Assembly: GCA_963819475.1 (NCBI GenBank)
Contig: CAWFWE010000003.1
Span: 428,272 to 492,271, forward strand
Source: DASUAS01 sp963819475
Lineage (GTDB): Bacteria; Actinomycetota; Acidimicrobiia; IMCC26256; DASPTH01
Length of the DNA: 64,000 nt
Direction of reading: 5' to 3'
Under the pieces are notes generated by a model, which did no database searches, was not told the origin of the DNA, and saw nothing but the letters and a program-made list of their open reading frames with translations. A program made the translations under genes and the position numbers. Position 1 is the stretch's first letter. Every line of letters begins with the position of its first letter. Shown here piece after piece: positions 26,784-35,350 of the stretch.

Positions 26784-27800
26784 TCAGGCGGGGAGGTCGT
26801 CGGTGAGCCAGGCGACGTCCTCGAGACCGCGGAGGACGTCGTTGAGGTGGGTGCACGTGCTCGGGCCGACGAGCCGGGTGCGCACCTCGGGGCGGAGGTC
26901 GCGCACCGCCCACCCGACCAGCCGCCCGGCGCTGCCGATCGCCTCCGGGCACTCGCGCCACGGCAGCACACGCGGCTCCGCGCTGCACGCCAGGACCGTC
27001 ATCGTGTCGGGGTCGACGGTCGCCGCGAGCGTGTACTCGTGCACCACGGTCTCGATCCCGCCGCGCCCCATCATGCTGTCGCGGAAGAACACGTCGACGT
27101 GCACGACGTCGTCGCGCCACACGTCGATGCGCCGCGCCCGCCGCATGCCGTCGGGGAGCATCGGTGCGAGTGCGTGCCAGCCGTCAGGATCGTCGTCGTC
27201 GACGACGAGCAACGCGACGGGCCCGAGCGTCGCCGGCGGTCCGCCCTCGCTCAAGTTGGCGAGCAGGGTGCCGCCGCTCCGCCACCCGGCGCAGATGTCG
27301 GCCTGCTGCCGGAGCGGCATCTCCCGCACGCGCGTCCGGTACTCGCTGAGATCGGCGTCACCCCGCTCGGCGGCCATGCTCACGGCGTAGCCCGACACGA
27401 GGGTCGCGCCGGGTACGTCGTCGAGGAGGAGGTAGGGGAGCGACCCGCGCTCGACGCCCGTCTCGAGGTCGAGGAGCTTCCGGAACCCACCGCCGGCGCG
27501 CGCGCCGACGAACGCGTCGAGCCCGTCGACCGCCGGCTCCATCGAGATCTCGGCGACGAGCATGCCGGCGGCGAAGTCGATGACGAGGCACATCTCGGCC
27601 TCGGCGACGACGGTGGCGGTCGTGCCGTCGGGCGCGGTCACCAGGTCGCGGCCGCGACCGAGCTGGTGCACGGGTCCCGTCATGCCCTCGGGTCGCCACG
27701 AGTCGATGCTCGACGTCCGCCGGATCGACCCCGGGCGGCGCGCCGGCGTCCCCGACGTCGGGTCGGCCGCGCCCTGCCGGGAGTCCGGGAGGTCAGGCAC
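26784..27800 (-). CDS. DUF2889-domain protein
   Basis: A 338-aa protein of unknown function. The GTG at 27800 overlaps the amidohydrolase stop by 8 nt and keeps the full RRPGSIRRTSSIDSWRPEG N-terminus. The C-terminal STCTHLNDVLRGLEDVAWLT matches the conserved end of DUF2889 proteins. The middle contains DVPGATLVSGYAVSMAAERG and HVDVFFRDSMMGRGGIETVV. No catalytic motif or membrane segment is recognisable. Coupling to the amidohydrolase suggests they act in the same pathway. DUF2889 assignment is from pattern recognition. Confidence 0.75.
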   Translation of the reverse strand: MPDLPDSRQGAADPTSGTPARRPGSIRRTSSIDSWRPEGMTGPVHQLGRGRDLVTAPDGTTATVVAEAEMCLVIDFAAGMLVAEISMEPAVDGLDAFVGARAGGGFRKLLDLETGVERGSLPYLLLDDVPGATLVSGYAVSMAAERGDADLSEYRTRVREMPLRQQADICAGWRSGGTLLANLSEGGPPATLGPVALLVVDDDDPDGWHALAPMLPDGMRRARRIDVWRDDVVHVDVFFRDSMMGRGGIETVVHEYTLAATVDPDTMTVLACSAEPRVLPWRECPEAIGSAGRLVGWAVRDLRPEVRTRLVGPSTCTHLNDVLRGLEDVAWLTDDLPA

Positions 27801-28968
27801 CCGGCGCCGGCGGCACGTGGGGGAACAGCTCCTGGAACGCACCGACGGTGATGCGCCGGCGCGGCGCGTCGTCGACGTCGTCGAACAGCTCGTGCAGCAC
27901 CTTCTGGCTGTGGCCGAAGGTCCCCTCGAGGTGCGGGTAGTCGCTGCCCCACATCACGTTCTGCCAGCCCATGGCGATGTTGGCCTGCACCGCGGACCGG
28001 TCGTGCTGGAACGACGCGTACACCTGGCTGTAGAGGTACTCGCTCGGCAGCTTCGACAGCTTGGGGCGCGTGGCGAAGCCGTGCTGCCGGTACGCCTCGT
28101 CCATGCGGTCGGCGAGGAACGGGCCCCACGTGGCACCGCCCTCCGACACCAGCACCTTGAGGTCGGGGTGACGGTCGAGCGCGCCCGAGGCGATGAGCTG
28201 CGTGGTGCACCGCTGCCCGCCGTAGGTGGTCTCGACGTAGTTGATGACCGCGCCGCCCGGACCGCGGAAGTACACACCGGTCGACTCCTCGGGGGTGTGC
28301 GGCTCGGTGCCGATGTGGAAACCGAGCACGGTGCCGGTCTCCTCCGCAGCCGCCCAGAGCGGGCGCCACACGTCGTGGTGGTACGGGGGCATGTCGAACG
28401 GTTGGCCGGTCGTCATGAACGCGACCTTGAACCCCAGGTCGGCCGCGCGGTGCGCCTCGGCGACGGCGTCGTCGACGTCGAGGAGCGGCAGCGTCGCCGC
28501 GCACACGAAGCGCGGCGAGGTGCGCTGGAACTCGATCGCCCAGTCGTTGAGCACCTTGGCGCCCTCGCGCACCAGCTTCGGGTCGCGGATCGAGAACGCC
28601 CACGTCGCCAACGACGGGTAGATCACCTCGCCCCAGATGCCCTCCTCGTCGAGGTCGACCAGCCGGAGCTGCGGATCGTTGGCGCCGGGCGCGCGGGTGA
28701 ACACCTCGACGAAGCCGACCGCCTCCGCGTCCTTCGGCTTCTTGCGCAGCTCCTCGAGCTCCTCCGCCGAGTAGTCGGTGCGGATGCGCGGCATGCGCCG
28801 GCGGAAGGTCTGACCGTCGACGTGGATCGTCTCGTGGCTGCCGTCTTCGTCCTTCACGCTGCGGGGCATGCGCTCGGCGAGATCGGCGGGGAGGTTCCGC
28901 TCGAACAGGTCGGGCGGCTCGGTGAGGTGCGAGTCGCCGGAGTTGGCCCAGATCTTGCCGTCCATCAC
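27793..28968 (-). CDS. Amidohydrolase-family (ACMSD-like) metal hydrolase or decarboxylase
   Basis: A 391-aa TIM-barrel protein. Metal-site motifs: SGDSHLTEPPDLFERNLP near the N-terminus (DxH form), TVLGFHIGTEPHTPE in the middle and the late VMWGSDYPHLEGTFGHS with the metal-binding Asp. This matches the amidohydro-rel/ACMSD group, which hydrolyses or decarboxylates small acids. It precedes and overlaps the DUF2889 gene and diverges from an LLM oxidoreductase. A paralog-type protein lies at 45167. Confidence 0.88.
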   Translation of the reverse strand: MMDGKIWANSGDSHLTEPPDLFERNLPADLAERMPRSVKDEDGSHETIHVDGQTFRRRMPRIRTDYSAEELEELRKKPKDAEAVGFVEVFTRAPGANDPQLRLVDLDEEGIWGEVIYPSLATWAFSIRDPKLVREGAKVLNDWAIEFQRTSPRFVCAATLPLLDVDDAVAEAHRAADLGFKVAFMTTGQPFDMPPYHHDVWRPLWAAAEETGTVLGFHIGTEPHTPEESTGVYFRGPGGAVINYVETTYGGQRCTTQLIASGALDRHPDLKVLVSEGGATWGPFLADRMDEAYRQHGFATRPKLSKLPSEYLYSQVYASFQHDRSAVQANIAMGWQNVMWGSDYPHLEGTFGHSQKVLHELFDDVDDAPRRRITVGAFQELFPHVPPAPGA

Positions 28969-29051
28969 GCGCTCCAGTCCGTGGTGCGGGCCTTCGGCTC
29001 GGGCCCCCGCGGGGTGCCCGGCGACCCTGGCTGTCCCGCCATCCTAACCGA

Positions 29052-29062
29052 GAATCGTGTTT
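29052..29062. promoter_or_regulatory. Candidate regulator motif GAATCGTGTTT
   Basis: GAATCGTGTTT lies in the 175-bp divergent region between the amidohydrolase and LLM genes. It resembles 11-mers at 4666, 20106 and 45100 (pattern roughly GAATNNNRTTY). Recognition by a TetR-type repressor is inferred. Confidence 0.3.
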
Positions 29063-29143
29063 TCACAACCACTCGCCCGGTGACGCACCGGCGCGCACCG
29101 ATCCGTCTGACCTTTCCCATGCGAGTCGGGTAGCGTCGCCCAC

Positions 29144-30205
29144 GTGCTCAAACTGGGACTCCGTCTCGAGTTCTTCCGCAAGCCGCGGCTCGAGATGCCC
29201 TACGACCTGGTGCAGCTCGCCGAGCAGCTCGGCTTCCACTCGGTGTGGACGGCCGAGGCCTACGGGGCCGACGCGATGACACCGCTCGCGGCGATCGCGG
29301 CCACGACGCAGCGCATCAAGCTGGGCACCGCGGTCGTGCAGCTGGCCGGCCGGCCGCCGGCGATGCTCGGCATGCAGGCGATGACGGTGGATGCGCTGGC
29401 CGGGGGCGGGCGGATGATCGTCGGGGTCGGCCTGTCCGGTCCCCAGATCGTCGAAGGCTGGTACGGGCAGCCGTGGGGCAAGCCGAACGCGCGGCTGCGC
29501 GACTACGTGACGATCCTGCGCCAGGTGCTCCGGCGCGAGGGGCCGGTGGCCTACGACGGACCGGAGCTGTCGCTGCCCTACGACGGTCCGGGGGCGCTCG
29601 GGCAGGGCAAGGCGCTCAAGTCGATCCTCCACGCGCCGTCCGACATCCCGATCTGGCTGGCGTCGGTCGGTCCCCGCAACACCGAGCTGTGCGCGGAGCT
29701 CTGCGAGGGATGGTTGCCGATGGGCCTCCCGCCCGAGGGCACCGACGATCCCGAGGTGGCGGCGTCGCTCGACCGCGGCTTCGCCCGGCGCACCGACGGC
29801 CGGGGCCGCGAGGACTTCGAGGTCTTCAACGGGCTCACCGTCGTGATCACCGACGACGTGCAGGGCTGGCTCGACCGGCAGCGCCCGTTCCGCGCCACGT
29901 ACGTGGGCGGGATGGGCAGCGCGTCGCACAACTACCACGTCGAGTCGATGGCGCGCCGCGGCTTCGCGAAGGAAGCGGCGCGCATCCAGGAGCTGTTCCT
30001 CGCCGGCCGCCGCGACGAGGCGATCGCGGCCATGCCCGACGAGGCGATGTTGCAGGGTGCGCTGGTGGGCTCCCCGGCGCGCATCCGCGAGCAGTGGGAA
30101 GCCGGCGGGGTCGTGGCGCCGGGCGCGACCGGCGTGATCGTGGGGGCCGGCGGCGCCGAGGAGCTGGAGTTGATCGCCGAACTCGTGGGGGTTCGCGATG
30201 CCTGA
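29144..30205 (+). CDS. LLM-class F420-dependent oxidoreductase
   Basis: A 353-aa luciferase-like protein, GTG start giving MLKLGLRLEFFRKPRLEMPY. Motifs: LAEQLGFHSVWTAEAYGADA, TQRIKLGTAVVQLAGRPPAM, MTVDALAGGGRMIVGVGLSG, then GWYGQPWGKPNARLRDYVTI. This is typical of the F420-dependent group with a TIM barrel. The 3' end overlaps the acyl-CoA carboxylase gene by 8 nt, so the two are co-expressed. Function likely redox on an acyl or terpenoid substrate (inferred). Confidence 0.88.
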   Translation: MLKLGLRLEFFRKPRLEMPYDLVQLAEQLGFHSVWTAEAYGADAMTPLAAIAATTQRIKLGTAVVQLAGRPPAMLGMQAMTVDALAGGGRMIVGVGLSGPQIVEGWYGQPWGKPNARLRDYVTILRQVLRREGPVAYDGPELSLPYDGPGALGQGKALKSILHAPSDIPIWLASVGPRNTELCAELCEGWLPMGLPPEGTDDPEVAASLDRGFARRTDGRGREDFEVFNGLTVVITDDVQGWLDRQRPFRATYVGGMGSASHNYHVESMARRGFAKEAARIQELFLAGRRDEAIAAMPDEAMLQGALVGSPARIREQWEAGGVVAPGATGVIVGAGGAEELELIAELVGVRDA

Positions 30206-31703
30206 CGTCCCGGGTTCCGACGATTGGAAGGGGACCCTCGCCGACCTCGACGACCGGCGGAGTGCCGGCCGGTCGATGGGCGGCGAGGAGCGGCTGGCCA
30301 AGCACCACGCGCAGGGAAAGCTCGACGCCCGCGCCCGCATCGACACCCTGCTCGACCCCGGTTCGTTCGTCGAGCTCGGCACGCTCGCCGGCGGACGCGA
30401 CGCGCCGGCCGACGCCATCGTGCTCGGTTCCGGCCGCATCGGGGGACGACCGGTGATCGTGGCCGCCGAGGACTTCACCGTGCTCGCGGGCACGATCAGC
30501 CACACCAGCAACTCGAAGCGCTACCGCGCCGCCGAGCTTGCGGTGACCGACCGCGTCCCGTTGGTGATGATGCTCGACGGCGCCGGCTTCCGCGCCGACG
30601 GCAAGGTCTACGGCCGCACCCCCACCGACATGCTGGCGCAGGCACGCTGCTCGGGTCGCGTCCCGCTCGTCACCGCGGTGCTCGGGTCGTCGGCCGGACA
30701 CGGCGCACTGGTGGCGCCGATCTCCGACTTCGCGGTGATGAGCGCGCACGGCGCCATCTTCACCGCCGGGCCGCCCGTGGTGAAGGAGTCGCTGGGCGAG
30801 ACCGTCACCAAGGAGGAGCTCGGTGGGCCCACGATCGCGGTCGCCAGCGGGCTGATCCACAACGTCGGCGCCGACGACGCGGCGACGCTCGACCTCGTTC
30901 GCCTCTACCTCAGCTACTTCCCCTCGTCGGCGTGGTCCTACCCACCCGACTACGTGCACGACGACACCGAGCCCCGCCTCGTGCCCGAGATCCTCGACAT
31001 CATCCCGCGCGACGGGCGGCGGGTCTACGACATGCGCGACGTCATCGACGTCGTCGTCGACCAGTCGTCGTGGTTCGAGCTGCAGCCCGAGTTCGGGCGC
31101 ACGGTGGTGTGCGCGCTCGCGCACCTGGGCGGGCACCCGGTCGCGGTCGTGGCCAACCAACCCAAGGTCATGGCGGGCTCGATCGACGTCGACGGCGCCG
31201 ACAAGGCCGCGCGCTTCATCACCGTCGCCGACTCGTTCCACCTCCCGCTCGTCTTCCTCGCCGACAACCCCGGCGTGCTTCCCGGCACCGCGTCGGAGCG
31301 GCTCGGAATCCTGCGCAGCGGCGCCCGCATGTTCGCGGCTCAGACGGCCGCGACCGCACCCAAGTTCGAGGTGACGTTGCGCAAGGCGTACGGCTTCGGC
31401 TCGATGGTGATGGGCATGATCGGCTTCGACGGCCAGTCGGCCGTGTTCGCGTTCCCCGGTGCGACCATGGGCGCGATGGGGGCGGCGGCGATGAGCAAGT
31501 CCCGCAAGTCCGACGTCGACGAAGCCGAGATGCTCCGCGACATGGAGCTGGAGGCGTCCTACCGGTCGGCGGGCACGCTCGGCTTCGACGAGCTGATCGA
31601 TCCCCGCGAGATCCGCAACATGCTGCTGCACTCGCTCGAGCGCGCGTTGTTCCAGCGGCAGGTCGCGGCCGAGCCGGTGGCGCGCATCGGCATCACGCCC
31701 TGA
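30198..31703 (+). CDS. Acyl-CoA carboxylase beta (carboxyltransferase) subunit
   Basis: A 501-aa carboxyltransferase subunit of biotin-dependent acyl-CoA carboxylases. Both crotonase-like halves are visible: N-half AKHHAQGKLDARARIDTLLD, GTISHTSNSKRYRAAELAV and SSAGHGALVAPISDFAVM; C-half GGHPVAVVANQPKVMAGSID, LVFLADNPGVLPGTASERLG and KAYGFGSMVMGMIGFDGQSA. No biotin-carboxylase/BCCP alpha subunit is present in this window, so the partner must be encoded elsewhere. Substrate (propionyl-, methylcrotonyl-, geranyl-CoA or other) cannot be assigned. Confidence 0.9.
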   Translation: MPDVPGSDDWKGTLADLDDRRSAGRSMGGEERLAKHHAQGKLDARARIDTLLDPGSFVELGTLAGGRDAPADAIVLGSGRIGGRPVIVAAEDFTVLAGTISHTSNSKRYRAAELAVTDRVPLVMMLDGAGFRADGKVYGRTPTDMLAQARCSGRVPLVTAVLGSSAGHGALVAPISDFAVMSAHGAIFTAGPPVVKESLGETVTKEELGGPTIAVASGLIHNVGADDAATLDLVRLYLSYFPSSAWSYPPDYVHDDTEPRLVPEILDIIPRDGRRVYDMRDVIDVVVDQSSWFELQPEFGRTVVCALAHLGGHPVAVVANQPKVMAGSIDVDGADKAARFITVADSFHLPLVFLADNPGVLPGTASERLGILRSGARMFAAQTAATAPKFEVTLRKAYGFGSMVMGMIGFDGQSAVFAFPGATMGAMGAAAMSKSRKSDVDEAEMLRDMELEASYRSAGTLGFDELIDPREIRNMLLHSLERALFQRQVAAEPVARIGITP

Positions 31704-31718
31704 TCGCGCCGCGAGCGC

Positions 31719-32775
31719 TCATTCGGCGAGGAGCCGATCGAGGGCCTGGCTGACCGGGTTGTCGTAGCCGAAGCGCGTCGGTGCGAAGCCCATGGCCGGG
31801 AGCAGCGTCCCCAGCCGCAACATGATCACGGTGAAGCGGAGGCCGGCGAAGATCAGGAAGTAGTGCAGGTCGTCGGCGGCGCGCCCGGTGAGCTCGGCCC
31901 AGCGCGCCGCCGTCGCGTCGCGCGTCGGGAACCCGGGGAGTCGCGGGACGCCGGAGCCGGTCGACAGCGTCTCGTCGCAGAACAACCACCAGCCGAGGTC
32001 GATCCGCGGATCACCGAGCGCGACCATCTCCCAGTCGAGCACCGCCACGACGCGGTGGTCGGCGTAGATCTGGTTGCCCAGTCGCGAGTCGCCCCACACG
32101 ATCACGTCGCCCTGCGGCGGTGGAGGCGGCATCTCGGCGCGCAACCGCGCCAGCGCGGCGCGGGCACCGGGATGGGGACCCTCGTCCTCGGCCCACTCGA
32201 GGTACTCCTCGTAGTACTGCAGCTGCTGCTCGAGCCCGGTGGCGCCGCGCGGGGTCGGCGAGGAAGTCGAGCCCGGCGGCCCGCCAGTCCACCCGGTGCA
32301 CCGCGGCCATCGCCTCGATGCCGCTCCACCACGCCTGCGCCTGCTGCGCGGGTGACGAGTCGTGCAACCATCCCGCGGTCGCGTACGGCGGCGAGTCGGA
32401 CGGCACCTGGCCGTCGACGCGCTCCATGATCCAGAACGGGCTGCCGAACCACGCGGGGTCGGCCTCGAACCAGAGCATCTTCGGGATCGGCACGTCGGAG
32501 TGCTCGCCGAGCGCGTCCATCACCCGGAACTGCGACTCGAAGTTCGTCTCGAGGAAGACCTGGTACGCCTGGGGCGCGATGCGCACGACGAGCCGGTGCG
32601 GGTCGGCGCCGCCGTCGGCCCAGGTCGCGTCGAACAGCACGGTCTCGTTCGAGAAGCCGGTGGCCGCCGGGATCTCGATCGCGCCCACGCACACGTCGTC
32701 CAGTCCGGCGACGCCGCTGAGCCATGCGGTGAGCTGCCGAGCGGTCTCGTCCGGGTCTCGCGCCAGGGCCCCCAC
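31719..32775 (-). CDS. APH-like phosphotransferase, interrupted by a one-base frameshift
   Basis: Kinase-fold protein of about 351 aa after repair. GTG start at 32775 (VGALARDPDETARQLTAWLS). The N-lobe ATGFSNETVLFDATW runs in one frame to DFLADPAR at about 32257, then continues in another as GATGLEQQLQYYEEYLEWAE. The C-lobe carries VIVWGDSRLGNQIY (catalytic loop, HGD replaced by WGD) and AVLDWEMVALGDPRIDLGW. The span 1057 nt is one base more than whole codons, so one inserted base accounts for it. Divergent from an acyl-CoA dehydrogenase pair, as is common for this family. Confidence 0.85.
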
Positions 32776-32839
32776 GGCCCGGGACGCTACCCCGGAAGCC
32801 CGGCCGAACGCCCCCGGGCAGAAATTGCGCGAGGCCCAA

Positions 32840-32853
32840 ATCCTCGCCAGGAT
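32840..32853. promoter_or_regulatory. Inverted repeat ATCCT-CGCC-AGGAT
   Basis: A perfect 5-bp inverted repeat with a 4-bp spacer in the 111-bp divergent region between the APH-like gene and the acyl-CoA dehydrogenase at 32887. It shares AATCCT and GCCAG blocks with the TetR-region palindrome at 20106-20125. Operator role is inferred. Confidence 0.35.
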
Positions 32854-32886
32854 GGCGGTTTCGACGTCGACGACCAGAGGATTGCG

Positions 32887-34017
32887 ATGGAGATCGCGCT
32901 GAGCGACGACCAGGAGTTCTTCCGCGACACCACCCGGAAGTTCCTGGGCAGCGAGTGCCCGATCCCGAAGGTGCGCGCGTTGCGCTCGAACCCGGACGGC
33001 TTCGAGCGCGACTACTGGCGGCAGGGCGCGGAGCTGGGCTGGACGTCGCTGCTCGTGCCCGAGGACCTGGGGGGAGGCAGCGTCAGCGGGAACGGGGCGG
33101 CCGACCTCGCCCTCGTGGCCGACGCCTTCGGCACCCACGTCGCGCCCGGGCCGTTGCTTCCGTGCAACGTCGTGGCCGCCACCCTGTCGCGCTCCGGGAG
33201 CACCGAGCAGCAGGGTGAGATCATCCCGGCCATCGTCGCCGGCGACGTCGTCGCCACCTGGGCCTTCACCGAGGCGCCGCCCCACGACGGGCTCGGCGAC
33301 ATCGCCCTCCGCGCCGAGGCCGACGGGTCCGACTACGTCCTCACGGGGGTGAAGTCACCGGTCGAGGCGGGTGCGCAGGCCGACCAGCTGCTCGTCACCG
33401 CGACGACCGACGCCGGTGCCGCCCAGTTCCTCCTGGCTCCCGACACGCCGGGCATCACCGTCACGCCGCTGCGGAGCGTCGACCTCGTGCGGCGTTACGC
33501 GCGCATCCAGTTCGACGGTGCGCGCGTCCCCGCGAGTGCACTCGTCGGCGAGGCCGGCGCCGCCGCGGCCGACGTCGAGCACCAGTTGCAGCTCGCCGGC
33601 GTGGTGCAGAGCGCGGAGATGGTGGGTGCGGCCCAGGTCGCGTTCGACCTCACCCTCGACTGGGCGTTCAGCCGGTACTCCTTCGGCCGCCCCCTGGCGT
33701 CGTATCAGGAGATCAAGCACCGCTTCGCCGACATGAAGATGTGGCTCGAGGCCAGTCACGCCCTCGCCGATGTCGCCGCCCGGCACGACGACGAGGACGA
33801 TGCGGCCGCCCGGGCGGTCAGCACGGCCAAGGCGTACACCGGTGACTACCTCGCCGAGCTCGTCCAGGACTGCGTGCAGCTGCACGGAGGCATCGGCGTC
33901 ACCTACGAGCACGACCTCCACCTGTACCTCCGGCGGATCACCGTCGACCGGCTCACGTACGGCACCCCGGCCGAGCACCTCCGCCGCCTCGGCGCTCTGC
34001 GCGCCCACGTCGCCTGA
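32887..34017 (+). CDS. Acyl-CoA dehydrogenase (likely heteromeric subunit)
   Basis: A 376-aa acyl-CoA dehydrogenase. ATG at 32887 gives MEIALSDDQEFFRDTTRKFL, the expected helical N-terminus. Segments: WTSLLVPEDLGGGSVSGNGA, VVATWAFTEAPPHDGLGDIA, RYSFGRPLASYQEIKHRFAD and the C-terminal LVQDCVQLHGGIGVTYEHDL. It is followed after 22 bases by a second acyl-CoA dehydrogenase of different type. Paired fadE genes in actinobacteria often encode alpha2beta2 heterotetramers (FadE26-27, FadE28-29), so a mixed complex is plausible. Confidence 0.9.
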   Translation: MEIALSDDQEFFRDTTRKFLGSECPIPKVRALRSNPDGFERDYWRQGAELGWTSLLVPEDLGGGSVSGNGAADLALVADAFGTHVAPGPLLPCNVVAATLSRSGSTEQQGEIIPAIVAGDVVATWAFTEAPPHDGLGDIALRAEADGSDYVLTGVKSPVEAGAQADQLLVTATTDAGAAQFLLAPDTPGITVTPLRSVDLVRRYARIQFDGARVPASALVGEAGAAAADVEHQLQLAGVVQSAEMVGAAQVAFDLTLDWAFSRYSFGRPLASYQEIKHRFADMKMWLEASHALADVAARHDDEDDAAARAVSTAKAYTGDYLAELVQDCVQLHGGIGVTYEHDLHLYLRRITVDRLTYGTPAEHLRRLGALRAHVA

Positions 34018-34039
34018 CCCGAAGATCGAGGCTCGCACC

Positions 34040-35314
34040 ATGACCACCACCACGACCGACACGCAGATCGAGAGCGTCGAGTCCTTCCGGGCGCGCGCCC
34101 GCGCCTGGCTGAAGGACAACTTCCCGCCCGACGAGGGCAACGAGATGCTGCTGCGGGCCGCGGCGACCGACGAGAAGGAGCTCGAAGACATCGCCCGGGC
34201 CCGTGAGCTGCAGCGCATGCTCTTCGACGGTGGCTTTGCGGGCGTCTGCTTCCCGAAGGAGTACGGCGGCCTCGGGCTCACCCCCGCGCACCAGCGGGCG
34301 CTCAACGAGGAGAGCGTGGGCTACGCCATCCCGCGGATCCTCCAGGTCCCGACGTTCGTGCCGTGTGCGGCGGTCCTGCTCGAGTTCGGCACCGAAGCGC
34401 AGAAGCAGCGTCACATCCCCGCCATCCTCAAGGGCGAGGAGATCTGGATGCAGTTCCTCTCCGAGCCGAGCGGTGGCTCGGACGTCGCCGCCGCGTTGAC
34501 CACCGCGGTGCGCGACGGTGACGAGTGGGTCGTCAACGGCTCCAAGATCTGGACGACCGGCGCGTGGTTCTCCGACTACGGCCTGTGCCTGCTGCGCACC
34601 AACTGGGACGTGCCCAAGCACCGTGGGCTCAGCGTGTTCATCATCAAGATCCACCAGCCCGGCATCGAGCTGCACCGGATCGAGATGATCAACGGCTCCA
34701 AGGAGTTCTGCCAGGAGTTCATCACCGACCTCCGGGTGCCGGACTCCGACCGCGTCGGCGACGTCGACCAGGGCTGGACCGTCGGCACCCGCTGGATGTT
34801 CCACGAGAAGAACGCCATGGGCGGCGGCTCGCCGTTTGTGACCGGGACCATGGAGCCCCGACGTGCGACCGACGGCCGTGACCCGCTGGTCGAGCTGGCC
34901 GACGCGACCGGTCACCTCGACGAGCCGCGCACCCTCGAGCTCATCGGCGAGGCCACCATGCTGCGATCGGCGAGGGCGGCGCTGTCGGAGCGCATCGCGG
35001 CCGGCATGGGCAAGGGCGTGTTCCCGGAGAACAGCGCCGCCATCGCCCGGCTGATCACCGCGGTCGTGCACCAGCGCAGCAACACCATCGCGCTGGAGCT
35101 CGCGGGGTCCAACGCCGCCGCCACCCTCCCCGACGACCCGTGGGCGGAGGAGGGCTTCAACTTCCTCGAACGCCAGACGTCGGGCATCGGCGGCGGCACC
35201 ACCGAGATGGCCCGCAACAACATCAGTGAGCGGGTCCTCGGCATGCCGCGGGAGCAGACCGCCGACAAGAACATCCCGTTCCGCGACGTCCCGAAGGGCC
35301 CGTCGGGGAACTGA
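34040..35314 (+). CDS. Acyl-CoA dehydrogenase (likely heteromeric partner)
   Basis: A 424-aa acyl-CoA dehydrogenase. ATG at 34040, MTTTTTDTQIESVESFRARA. Segments: FAGVCFPKEYGGLGLTPAHQ, EIWMQFLSEPSGGSDVAAAL, WVVNGSKIWTTGAWFSDYGL, and the C-terminal RQTSGIGGGTTEMARNNISE, typical of the partner carrying the FAD-contact loop. It is co-transcribed with the shorter enzyme upstream. Its stop codon lies inside a terminator hairpin shared with the convergent binding-protein gene. Confidence 0.91.
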   Translation: MTTTTTDTQIESVESFRARARAWLKDNFPPDEGNEMLLRAAATDEKELEDIARARELQRMLFDGGFAGVCFPKEYGGLGLTPAHQRALNEESVGYAIPRILQVPTFVPCAAVLLEFGTEAQKQRHIPAILKGEEIWMQFLSEPSGGSDVAAALTTAVRDGDEWVVNGSKIWTTGAWFSDYGLCLLRTNWDVPKHRGLSVFIIKIHQPGIELHRIEMINGSKEFCQEFITDLRVPDSDRVGDVDQGWTVGTRWMFHEKNAMGGGSPFVTGTMEPRRATDGRDPLVELADATGHLDEPRTLELIGEATMLRSARAALSERIAAGMGKGVFPENSAAIARLITAVVHQRSNTIALELAGSNAAATLPDDPWAEEGFNFLERQTSGIGGGTTEMARNNISERVLGMPREQTADKNIPFRDVPKGPSGN

Positions 35315-35326
35315 GCTCCCCGACGG
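35300..35326. terminator. Bidirectional terminator-like hairpin spanning the stop codon
   Basis: Arms CGTCGGGGA (35301-35309) and TCCCCGACG (35317-35325), extended by one flanking C-G pair, around a short loop that contains the acyl-CoA dehydrogenase TGA. It separates two convergent operons. Confidence 0.6.
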
Positions 35327-35350
35327 ACCCTCCGACTCGGATCGTCGTCC

